This document shows, piece by piece, positions 55,931-63,195 of a DNA stretch of 64,000 bases. The position numbers and the translations under genes were made by a program. The notes under the pieces were generated by a model. The model was not told where the DNA came from, ran no database searches, and worked only from the letters and a program-made list of their open reading frames with translations. The stretch is taken from assembly GCA_937916355.1 (NCBI GenBank), contig CALFTM010000062.1:1-64000 (forward strand), read 5' to 3'. The stretch is from an uncultured Bacteroidales bacterium. Lineage in GTDB: Bacteria; Bacteroidota; Bacteroidia; Bacteroidales; Paludibacteraceae. The stretch's first letter is position 1. The number at the start of each line of letters is the position of its first letter.

Positions 55931-57405
55931 GATAACAATTGGGTTGGTTCAAAGTGTTCTGTAGAGAAAGTTATTTCCATACCATCACGCGGTTCAGCTT
56001 CAATCTTGTCGCTTTTGTATAATGCAACTGGATTACGAAGGATGAAGAGTATTTTCTCCTTCTCGCTCAACATAAGACGGTATACGCAATAGTGTTCTTT
56101 GATTGTAGAAGCAACTCTCCATTCATTTAGTGACATATGGAATCCATACATCTGTATTCTTTGTTTGCTGATTGTTGTCTTAACTTCTATATATCTATGG
56201 TCTTCTGTACCATCTGCCTCAAAACTATCAATATCAAATCCAGGATGATATGTAGGACTATCTACTATTTGAACTAATTTTATAAATTCATCATATCCAC
56301 TGATTTTTAAACGCATCTTTTCATGACCGCATACAATTGCTTCACCAAGATTTCCAATATCTTTGGTTGTTCTATCATCAGATGATACAATATCCTTTAT
56401 TCTGTCATCAAACACGACATCAATTACTTCACTCTGAGCAATGATAGAACGAATGTCAGTCTTGAACAAATTAGGTTTCATAGAGTTGTTGACATATTCA
56501 AACCATAATGGTTCAATTTTAGACAATTCCTTCGTTTCTATTCTATTCTTTTTATAAAATAATTCGTAACCACTAAACCATGTTACATCATTGGCAAATG
56601 TATTAAGAGAAACTTGTTCATTACCTTTCATAAAATAATAGCCATTATGTTTCTCTAATAAATTTGCAATCTCCATATAATCAAGAATATCACCTGCATA
56701 CCGAGTCATATCCCCCTTTGAGCGTGCCGCACCCGTCAGTGATAAAGTTTTTGGGTCATTAGGATTATAATATTTTATTTTTTTATTTCTATTATCTATA
56801 ATATTTTTGGCTATTTGCTCTGGAGTAACTTTGCCACTTGTAACTCGTATGTCATTAAAGATACAGTAAGTAGCCTCCTCAGCAGATAACGACATTTCTT
56901 TTGTACTGCCTGTTTCTCCTAACAATTTATTACCAAACATAAGTACCTGAATGATAGTGCGAGCAGGTTTAAATCTTATTTCATGATAAATAATATCTTT
57001 CAAATCCTGAGGTTTCATATGTCCTCCGGGGAATTGGAAAGAAAAAAGGAATAACCTAAGAAATTGAGTTAAGTCTTGGTTCTCATGGAGGAAGACTGCC
57101 ATCTTAGAAGTTTCCGTTATGTTCGCTTCTTTGTCCTCTTTATAAAAACCAAATAACGCAGGTATTTCTGTACGCCAATTATGTAAGGTTTTTTCTGCCA
57201 TGTCAATATTTCCTGGAAACATTTTAATGGCATTTAAATATCTACTACTATATTCTTCACATGAACATCTTGGAATTCTACAACACTCATTAGCCATATA
57301 AAGCAATACATTCTCTATATTACTTTTAAAACGTGGTCTCACAAAATGTATTCTATGCCAATATTTATCTGGAACTTGATAATATGTTACTTCTCTTCTT
57401 GCCAT
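55918..57405 (-). CDS. Putative restriction endonuclease with C-terminal DUF3883 (PD-(D/E)XK-like) domain
   Basis: A 495-residue protein between two methyltransferase genes, overlapping both (19 and 13 bp). The last 140 residues match DUF3883/NOV-C: GNLGEAIVCGHEKMRLKISG, then HPGFDIDSFEADGTEDHRYI with EVKTT, and MSLNEWRVASTIKEHYCVYR. The Asp and the Glu-x-Lys fit a PD-(D/E)XK active site. The N-terminal 350 residues are mostly helical and unfamiliar and may hold the target-recognition part. The role as the cutting subunit is inferred from context. The specificity is unknown. Confidence 0.72.
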   Translation of the reverse strand: MARREVTYYQVPDKYWHRIHFVRPRFKSNIENVLLYMANECCRIPRCSCEEYSSRYLNAIKMFPGNIDMAEKTLHNWRTEIPALFGFYKEDKEANITETSKMAVFLHENQDLTQFLRLFLFSFQFPGGHMKPQDLKDIIYHEIRFKPARTIIQVLMFGNKLLGETGSTKEMSLSAEEATYCIFNDIRVTSGKVTPEQIAKNIIDNRNKKIKYYNPNDPKTLSLTGAARSKGDMTRYAGDILDYMEIANLLEKHNGYYFMKGNEQVSLNTFANDVTWFSGYELFYKKNRIETKELSKIEPLWFEYVNNSMKPNLFKTDIRSIIAQSEVIDVVFDDRIKDIVSSDDRTTKDIGNLGEAIVCGHEKMRLKISGYDEFIKLVQIVDSPTYHPGFDIDSFEADGTEDHRYIEVKTTISKQRIQMYGFHMSLNEWRVASTIKEHYCVYRLMLSEKEKILFILRNPVALYKSDKIEAEPRDGMEITFSTEHFEPTQLLSWKR

Positions 57406-58442
57406 AACATTTTTGATAATTGTTGGGCAATCGCTTTAGCCATAAGAGGCGGTACCGCATTGCCCACTTGTTTGTATTGACTTGTTTTACTGCACTGGAA
57501 AATAAAATTATCAGGGAATGATTGTAATCTTGCACTTTCTCTCACTGTTGGTATTCTATTCCATTTATAGTGAAAGTGATGACGATGTCCTGTATCTATT
57601 GTTATACTTGGTTTTGTACTACATAAGCGCGTCCATGCAATGTGTACTTTTCTTGTCTGTTGTAAATCAGTCGGAAGATCTTTGTAATTTCCACCATCTG
57701 GTACCAGTGCAATGATTTCTTTTGTTTTTTCATTGTGCATAGTGATTTCATGGTTGTAAACTCCCAAACTGCACTTGCGAGCATAAAGTTGAAAATCACT
57801 TTTCGCTTCAGTTGGATATGGCGATCCATTAGGAAGAGACTCTTCCGTCAAATCGCATAATGCATCAAATGAGGTTACCTTATCTTGCATATATGGCTCT
57901 GGAAACACAAAGTCTCTTCCGTCTGCCAGACCCACAAAAACAGCCCTTCGTCTATTTTGTGGAACACCATAATCCGAGGCTGTGACAACTTGAACACTAA
58001 CTTTATACCCAAGTTGTTCAAAATCCTTAATGATGGAATCTTTCACTATTCCATCACCTATACTTAGTATGTTTGGTACATTTTCCATCACAAAGGCATG
58101 AGGATGGAAGCAGTTTACAAAATCGACAAATGCCTTATAAAGTTTATTTCGTTCGTCTTCTATAATTCGTTTCCCTGCAACGGAAAAACCTTGACAAGGT
58201 GGTCCTCCAATAATTACATCAATATCCGAAATTCCATATTCTTCTTTTACCTTATATGGATCTAGAGTTGCCAAATCTCCACATAAAGTCTTTGCATCAG
58301 TTCTATTATAAGCATAGGTATTTAAAGCATCCCTCCAATTGTCAATTGCAAGAATACCTGTAAAACCAGACATTTCAAAGCCCAATGACAGACCTCCACA
58401 ACCAGAAAATAAATCAATAAAAGTGTATTTCTTTTTTTTCAT
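57387..58442 (-). CDS. DNA (cytosine-5-)-methyltransferase, copy 1
   Basis: A 351-residue C5-cytosine methyltransferase of standard length. Motif I is FIDLFSGCGGLSLGFEMSGF, motif IV is VIIGGPPCQGFSVAGKRI, motif VI is AFVMENVPNI, motif VIII is QNRRRAVFVG, and motifs IX-X are ARLQSFPDNFIF and QYKQVGNAVPPLM. It follows a small HTH regulator by 22 bp and overlaps the endonuclease gene. Two C5 methyltransferases with one endonuclease is a pattern for asymmetric or degenerate recognition sites. Confidence 0.95.
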   Translation of the reverse strand: MKKKKYTFIDLFSGCGGLSLGFEMSGFTGILAIDNWRDALNTYAYNRTDAKTLCGDLATLDPYKVKEEYGISDIDVIIGGPPCQGFSVAGKRIIEDERNKLYKAFVDFVNCFHPHAFVMENVPNILSIGDGIVKDSIIKDFEQLGYKVSVQVVTASDYGVPQNRRRAVFVGLADGRDFVFPEPYMQDKVTSFDALCDLTEESLPNGSPYPTEAKSDFQLYARKCSLGVYNHEITMHNEKTKEIIALVPDGGNYKDLPTDLQQTRKVHIAWTRLCSTKPSITIDTGHRHHFHYKWNRIPTVRESARLQSFPDNFIFQCSKTSQYKQVGNAVPPLMAKAIAQQLSKMLWQEEK

Positions 58443-58464
58443 GATTCATTTAATTAAACTTTTT

Positions 58465-58671
58465 TCATTCTTTTATCGACCATAATAGGTCTTTGACATC
58501 AACATCAAGAGCTTTCGCAATGGCTACCAAAGTTTCTAAATTGGGTTGCATAGTGTTGGTACACCACTTAGAAACAGTAGCAGGATCTTTTCCCACTTGT
58601 TCTGATAACCATTTATTAGTATGCTTCTTTTCTGCAAGCACTACCTTAAATCGATTCATATCCTGTGTCAT
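58465..58671 (-). CDS. Small HTH transcriptional regulator, Xre type (copy 2)
   Basis: A 68-residue helix-turn-helix protein with the recognition segment NKWLSEQVGKDPATVSKWCT followed by MQPNLETLVAIAKALDVDVK. Size and place before the methyltransferase fit a controller (C) protein that times expression of restriction enzymes. It is clearly paralogous to the regulator at 59898-60098. It starts 1 bp after the YhcG gene stop. Confidence 0.88.
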   Translation of the reverse strand: MTQDMNRFKVVLAEKKHTNKWLSEQVGKDPATVSKWCTNTMQPNLETLVAIAKALDVDVKDLLWSIKE

Positions 58672-58672
58672 A

Positions 58673-59881
58673 TTATTTGTTTTTATTCATCAATCGTTTT
58701 GTCTCCTGCAACTCCTTTTGCAAGAGGCGCACACGTTCTGCTAATTGTTCTTGGCTTGGCAAAGCATCTTTGATTCTGATGTTGTTGTACGTGGCTACAC
58801 CCATCGGAGTAGAGATGCCTTTGAATGACCATTGGACGTCAGCCCTGTTCATATTTGAACACACCAAAAGGCCTATAGTAGGGTTGTCATCTGGCTGCTT
58901 TAGAATTTCGTCAACAGCGTTTACATAGTAGTTTAATTTGCCAGCAAACTCTGGTTCAAACGCTCTTGCCTTCAGTTCGCATACAATGTAGCAGCGTAAT
59001 CGAATATGGTAGAAAAGCAGGTCGATTCTTCTTGTTCTACCGCCAACAACTATTTCTTTCTGTTTGCCGATAAATGCAAAGCCGTTACCCATTTCAAGCA
59101 GCAGTGCTGTAATGTTCTCGTGAAGGGCTTTCTCTAATTCGCTTTCGTTGTAGGTCTCATGATCCACAGTCGCAAAGCCAAAATCATAATTTTCCTTCAC
59201 TACATACCGTTCCATTTGTGCCAATTGCGGTGTTAAATGCTGCGAAAAGTTATTGGGGACAGTACCATGTTTTTTGTAAATGTCATCTTTCATTACTCGC
59301 GTCAATATATCGCGACTAATGCCTTCTCGAATGGTGTACCCCACATAGAACAAGGCTTCTTCAATAGTTTTTGAGTGCTGCACAATACGAACATGGTGTC
59401 CCCATGGTACGCAAGCAAAAGGCAATGGAAATTCTGAAACAGTCTGTTTCAGTTTTTCTCCGTCTTCTATTTGTTTGATTTTCTTATCAAGACTATCATC
59501 GGGTAACATTACTGAAACAAGCTGTTTCAGTTTTTCCAGATTTTCTGCATAAAACAGATACCACTGTTTCATATACCACAAATTGCGCACTGAAAAGTTA
59601 GTGCTGTCAGGAAACTCTCGCTTCAAATCGAGACTAACTTGTTCAACAACTCCTGCTCCCCAACGTTCTTCGGCTTTCTTCTGTACCAAGTCACAACCCA
59701 ATTGCCAGTTGAACAGAAGTTTTTCCGCATTCACCTTGACAGCAGCTTTTACCTGTGCAGAACGATAGCGACTCTTAATGTCCGCTATCCAATCTGCATA
59801 GTCCGCATCAATGTGAATGTCATGCGACTTCACGATATATGGTTCGTCCTTTGACTGTATATCTTTATTTTCTTTCGTCAT
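58673..59881 (-). CDS. YhcG family PD-(D/E)XK nuclease (DUF1016)
   Basis: About 402 residues from the ATG at 59881 (the TTG-type start at 59914 overlaps the previous gene). The N-terminal DUF1016 part (about 30-170) shows IKSRYRSAQVKAAVKVNAEK and SVRNLWYMKQWYLFYAE. The C-terminal YhcG domain (about 190-360) holds FIGKQKEIVVGGRTRRIDLL and LRCYIVCELKARAFEPEFAG, the Asp and Glu-x-Lys of the nuclease core, and NPTIGLLVCSNMNR. Members are frequent in restriction loci. The target is unknown. Confidence 0.92.
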   Translation of the reverse strand: MTKENKDIQSKDEPYIVKSHDIHIDADYADWIADIKSRYRSAQVKAAVKVNAEKLLFNWQLGCDLVQKKAEERWGAGVVEQVSLDLKREFPDSTNFSVRNLWYMKQWYLFYAENLEKLKQLVSVMLPDDSLDKKIKQIEDGEKLKQTVSEFPLPFACVPWGHHVRIVQHSKTIEEALFYVGYTIREGISRDILTRVMKDDIYKKHGTVPNNFSQHLTPQLAQMERYVVKENYDFGFATVDHETYNESELEKALHENITALLLEMGNGFAFIGKQKEIVVGGRTRRIDLLFYHIRLRCYIVCELKARAFEPEFAGKLNYYVNAVDEILKQPDDNPTIGLLVCSNMNRADVQWSFKGISTPMGVATYNNIRIKDALPSQEQLAERVRLLQKELQETKRLMNKNK

Positions 59882-59897
59882 TTTTTTGCGATAGAAT

Positions 59898-60098
59898 TTA
59901 CTTCGAAGGTGCAATTAGTTCTCGTCTATCCACATTTAAAAGAGTGGCGATTTTGTCCAATGTAGCCAAATCTGGCTGACTGGAGTTGCTACACCATTTG
60001 CTGACAGTGCAAGCGGATTTTCCCATCTTCTCTGCCAACCATTTACCTGTCTTTTGCTGTTCAACAAGTACTACTTTTATTCGATTAAGATTTGCCAT
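59898..60098 (-). CDS. Small HTH transcriptional regulator, Xre type (copy 1)
   Basis: A 66-residue protein (start at the ATG 60098) that opens the island transcript. Its HTH is GKWLAEKMGKSACTVSKWCS with SQPDLATLDKIATLLNVDRR. It aligns along its whole length with the copy at 58465-58671, so the two are duplicates or related imports. A repeated AT-rich operator-like sequence lies on its own promoter, suggesting autoregulation. Confidence 0.88.
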   Translation of the reverse strand: MANLNRIKVVLVEQQKTGKWLAEKMGKSACTVSKWCSNSSQPDLATLDKIATLLNVDRRELIAPSK

Positions 60099-60104
60099 TA
60101 TTCC

Positions 60105-60154
60105 CAAATATATTTAATTCTAACGCAAATATATTAAATATATTCCAAAACAAA
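60105..60154 (-). promoter_or_regulatory. Promoter and tandem operator-like repeats of the island regulator
   Basis: CAAATATATT occurs at 60105-60114 and again at 60126-60135, exactly 21 bp (two helical turns) apart, and the second is followed by AAATATATTCC. A TTTG (60154-60151) and TATATTTG (60133-60126) on the minus strand form a promoter with 17-bp spacing. The repeats overlap the -7 element and the start site, as C-protein operators do. Confidence 0.45.
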
Positions 60155-60211
60155 GAATTCTATTGCAGGATTTGCCAAGCTCGTGCTTTTTTGCACCTTT
60201 AAAAGAAAAAT

Positions 60212-60518
60212 ATGGTATTATTAGGAGAATATAAGAACCACCCAGATGAATCTCTTAGGGAACGAGCCAACAATTGGGCAATTGCAATCGGACTGTAACG
60301 TGTGGATGGACTTAATGTATCTGAATTTCTAATTCAAGATGCTCGTCAGAAGATAGAAGGAAAATCACAATGAACGAAGCCCTGCTATAATTGATGAGCA
60401 TTACGCACAAATATACTCCAATCAAAGTTCCGATGAAGCTATTCCGGCTGATTCCGAAGAGAGTAAAAGAATTTTACAACAACCAAACAACCCTCATTAC
60501 ATAAATTTATTTTTCTAA
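60212..60518 (+). pseudogene. Broken antitoxin-like gene (VbhA-like, Fic-associated)
   Basis: The frame from ATG 60212 reads MVLLGEYKNHPDESLRERAN and then NWAIAIGL before a TAA, continues in frame RVDGLNVSEFLIQDARQKIE, and after two apparent 1-base deletions near 60365 and 60382 ends DEHYAQIYSNQSSDEAIPAD ... NPHYINLFF. One nonsense change and two frameshifts make it inactive. The pieces resemble small VbhA-like antitoxins that precede Fic toxin genes in Bacteroidetes. No Fic gene remains. The family call is by recognition only. Confidence 0.5.
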
Positions 60519-60636
60519 TTTCAAACCACTTACAACAAAACTACAACACTAAAGTGAAAATTTCTTCATAAATATTTGTTATTACCAAAAAAATGCCATA
60601 CCTTTGCATCGCATTTGAGAAATCAAATAGTGGTTA
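60519..60636. promoter_or_regulatory. Right junction of the island and tRNA-Lys promoter
   Basis: Within this gap TTTG (60575-60578) and TACCTTTG (60599-60606), 20 bp apart, form a near-consensus Bacteroidetes promoter 31 bp before the tRNA-Lys gene. The rest is AT-rich and without genes. Confidence 0.68.
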
Positions 60637-60709
60637 GAGCTAGTAGCTCAGCTGGTAGAGCACATCCCTTTTAAGGATGGGGTCTTGGGTTCGAGCCCCA
60701 ACTGGCTCA
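60637..60709 (+). tRNA. tRNA-Lys (anticodon TTT)
   Basis: A 73-nt tRNA without an encoded CCA. The acceptor arms GAGCTAG/CTGGCTC pair over seven positions with one G-T. The D arm is GCTC..GAGC, the anticodon stem CATCC/GGATG holds the loop CTTTTAA with anticodon TTT, and the T arm TTGGG/CCCAA has the loop TTCGAGC. The discriminator base is A. A promoter lies just upstream and a strong terminator 1 bp downstream, so it is its own transcription unit. Confidence 0.96.
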
Positions 60710-60710
60710 C

Positions 60711-60743
60711 AGAGAGGATTCGGAAACGAATTCTCTCTTTTTC
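60711..60743 (+). terminator. Terminator of tRNA-Lys
   Basis: A 12-bp stem (AGAGAGGATTCG with CGAATTCTCTCT, one G-T) closed by a GAAA tetraloop is followed by TTTTTCG. Confidence 0.8.
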
Positions 60744-60766
60744 GTTTCAAACAAAATTAAATTAAA

Positions 60767-61813
60767 ATGACACTCTTAATTGTCGCACTTCTTCTTACAT
60801 TAGGAATCTCATTCCTTTGCTCTCTTTTAGAGGCAACACTCTACTCAACAACTTCGTCCTACATCGAGTCATTACCCGAAAGCAAGGGCGCAGCAAACAT
60901 CAAAAAGCTAAAATCAAACATCGAGAGACCAATCGCCGCAATCCTCTCACTCAACACCGTCGCAAACACCGCCGGTGCGGCAGCCGTGGGCGCGCAAGCT
61001 GTGGAAGTGTTCGGGAACGCCTACTTCGGAGTCTGTTCCGCCGCCCTCACCGTGCTGGTGCTCATCTTCTCCGAAATCATCCCCAAAACCATCGGCTCAA
61101 ACTTCTGGCGTGAATTGTGCATCCCTGCAGGCTATATCATACAGGTGATAAACTTCATCTGCTACCCTCTGGTCGTCGTCTCTCAGTTCCTCACCAAACT
61201 ATTCACACGCAAAAAATCACAAACCGTCAGCCGCGAAGAGGTGGCTGCCCTCACCAATATCGGTGCGCGCGAAGGTGTATTCCTTGAAAACGAGTACAAC
61301 ATCATCAGCAACCTCGTGAAAATGGAGGATGTGAGAATCCACTCCATCATGACTCCTCGAACAGTGGTAGTGGCCGCACCGGAAGAGATGACAATGGAAG
61401 AGTTTTTTCAGAACAAGCATTTTCTGACTTTCTCCAGAATACCGGTCTACGAAGATAGCCTCGACAACATCACAGGGTTCATCTTGAAAACTGACGTGCT
61501 GATGAAACTCGCACTCGGACGAAAGGAAATGAAACTGAAAGAGATCAGACGGGAAATTTTCGCTTGCTACGGAAACATCCCTGTCACGAAGTTCTACGAT
61601 GAAATGTTAAGCAGAAAGGAACAGATTGCCTTGGTCATCGACGAATACGGAGGAATGGACGGCATCATCACATTGGAGGACATCATCGAGACGATATTGG
61701 GATCTGAAATCACAGATGAATTGGATAAACAGGTGGACATGCAAGCTTTTGCGAAAGAGCAGTGGGAAAAACGCTCTTCAAAAATCAACATAGCAAAAAC
61801 GGAAGAGTCTTAA
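60767..61813 (+). CDS. Hemolysin/CNNM-family protein with CBS domain pair
   Basis: A 348-residue membrane protein. An N-terminal CNNM/DUF21 domain of about four hydrophobic helices (LLIVALLLTLGISFLCSLLE, LNTVANTAGAAAVGAQAVEV, FSEIIPKTIGSNFWREL) precedes two CBS motifs (about 195-310; RIHSIMTPRTVVVAAPEEMT, IPVTKFYDEMLSRKEQIALV). EYGGMDGIITLEDIIETILG is the classic end of the CBS pair. The C-terminal CorC_HlyC domain of longer members is missing, which is common in short versions. It probably acts in Mg2+ or Co2+ transport; 'hemolysin' is a historical name. Confidence 0.9.
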   Translation: MTLLIVALLLTLGISFLCSLLEATLYSTTSSYIESLPESKGAANIKKLKSNIERPIAAILSLNTVANTAGAAAVGAQAVEVFGNAYFGVCSAALTVLVLIFSEIIPKTIGSNFWRELCIPAGYIIQVINFICYPLVVVSQFLTKLFTRKKSQTVSREEVAALTNIGAREGVFLENEYNIISNLVKMEDVRIHSIMTPRTVVVAAPEEMTMEEFFQNKHFLTFSRIPVYEDSLDNITGFILKTDVLMKLALGRKEMKLKEIRREIFACYGNIPVTKFYDEMLSRKEQIALVIDEYGGMDGIITLEDIIETILGSEITDELDKQVDMQAFAKEQWEKRSSKINIAKTEES

Positions 61814-61829
61814 AAAAAGACCCTTCCGT
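61795..61829 (-). terminator. Terminator of the small hypothetical gene
   Basis: A 13-bp stem (one G-T; 61799-61811 with 61817-61829) is followed by TTTT on the minus strand. It overlaps the last codons of the CNNM gene. On the plus strand it lacks a T-run. Confidence 0.65.
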
Positions 61830-61833
61830 CCGG

Positions 61834-62151
61834 TTATTCTTTAACAGGACAATCGTTTGAAGTCCTAACGGTCTCTTTGAAATTTTTATTACCAATCGCC
61901 ACGGACGAAAGAGCCTCCCCGATGAGGTAGACGGCCTCTGATAACTTTTCGTCTGCAGTCATTAAGCGATTAACCATATCCTTCACGACCAAAGTGTCTT
62001 CCACATCCTGATTGGGCAAATTCTGCAACACATCCACACAAGGCTTGATGCGTTTCACATCAAATGCGAGACATTCGTGAGATGCTTGCACACTGCGCAA
62101 CAGCACATCTACATTTTGGATTATCGACATAACTTCTTTTGGTTTATCCAT
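61834..62151 (-). CDS. Small hypothetical protein
   Basis: The ATG at 62151 gives 105 residues; the frame is open further to 62265 but that part has only alternative starts and unlikely sequence. It is mostly helical and acidic (PKEVMSIIQNVDVLLRSVQA, DVEDTLVVKDMVNRLMTADE, KLSEAVYLIGEALSSVAIGN). No signal peptide or membrane segment. It is convergent with the CNNM gene and has its own terminator, which supports real expression. I do not recognise a family. Confidence 0.6.
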   Translation of the reverse strand: MDKPKEVMSIIQNVDVLLRSVQASHECLAFDVKRIKPCVDVLQNLPNQDVEDTLVVKDMVNRLMTADEKLSEAVYLIGEALSSVAIGNKNFKETVRTSNDCPVKE

Positions 62152-62331
62152 ACACTTAATTTTATAAACAATTAAAAATAGTCCTTCTTTGCGTTTAAAG
62201 TCCAGTTCTTTTTGTTTCTCAGAATTTCTGAGGGTAAAAATAGAACTATTATATTTTAAAAACAAGAATGTGTGAATTTATTTTTCTGTACATTATAAGA
62301 TTTTTAATTTGCAAATAAAAAGAGAAAAAAA

Positions 62332-63060
62332 ATGGATACTACTCAAATAATAATTCTTTTTCTATTTTGCACGGGTGCGAGCTTCGTTCAACGAGTAAGC
62401 GGATTCGGTTTTGGCATATTCATCATGACCATGCTCCCCTACCTTCTCCCAAGTTTCGGAGAAGCGACAACCCTGTCAGGAATGCTATCCGCCACACAAT
62501 CACTATTCATCTTTTTCACACACTATAAATATGTCAAATGGAAACAACTGCTCCCCATGCTAATCTCCTTTCTTGCCGTCTCTTTTATCGCCGTAAAATA
62601 TGTTGCAGAAGCGGCGGAGACTCATTTGAAACTATTATTAGGGATAATGTTAATCGTCATGAGCCTCTACTTTCTCTTTTTTGATGAAAAGATCAAAATA
62701 ACACCATCTCGAAAACTGCAAGTGGGACTGGGGTCACTGAGTGGCGCGATGGGTGGCCTGTTTGGCATGCAGGGACCTCCTGCCGTACTCTACTACATTG
62801 CAGCGGAGAAAAACAAAGAGTGCTACCTTGCAATGCTACAAACCTATTTTCTCATCGGGAATATCGCCATGACGCTCTACAGACAACAATTCGGTCTCCT
62901 CACCACAGAGGTGCTCTACTCATGGTGTTACGCTGTATTGGGCATTCCAATCGGAAGTTGGATAGGGAAATGGGTTTTTAAAAAAATTTCAGCCAAGACC
63001 CTCAAAAGAATCGTCTACCTTTACATGATTGTCAGTGGAATAGTCGCAATCATATCATAA
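62332..63060 (+). CDS. Sulfite exporter TauE/SafE family protein
   Basis: A 242-residue inner-membrane protein with about seven to eight hydrophobic helices. The family pattern is FVQRVSGFGFGIFIMTMLPY near the start and GLGSLSGAMGGLFGMQGPPAVLYY in the middle (as GSLSGAMGGLFGMQGPPAVL), with a Gly/Pro-rich repeat in the C-terminal half (YAVLGIPIGSWIGKWVFKKI). Members move small anions such as sulfite or sulfoacetate, but the substrate here is unknown. It appears to stand alone. Confidence 0.9.
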   Translation: MDTTQIIILFLFCTGASFVQRVSGFGFGIFIMTMLPYLLPSFGEATTLSGMLSATQSLFIFFTHYKYVKWKQLLPMLISFLAVSFIAVKYVAEAAETHLKLLLGIMLIVMSLYFLFFDEKIKITPSRKLQVGLGSLSGAMGGLFGMQGPPAVLYYIAAEKNKECYLAMLQTYFLIGNIAMTLYRQQFGLLTTEVLYSWCYAVLGIPIGSWIGKWVFKKISAKTLKRIVYLYMIVSGIVAIIS

Positions 63061-63195
63061 GGCATCGAACCTCAAGTACTCACACAATCACTCACAACGA
63101 AGGTTGGAAGTGTCTCTCTTCAACGCCACACATTCGACCGATTCGCCCAACTTCTGTCAACGGAAAACAAAAGCACACACAAAGGTTATATTTTG

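Noticed and set aside
60637..60709. tRNA-Lys as an integration site for the neighbouring island
   Set aside because: Elements usually enter at the tRNA 3' end, but the island lies on the 5' side, and I found no copy of the tRNA 3' end near 53 kb.
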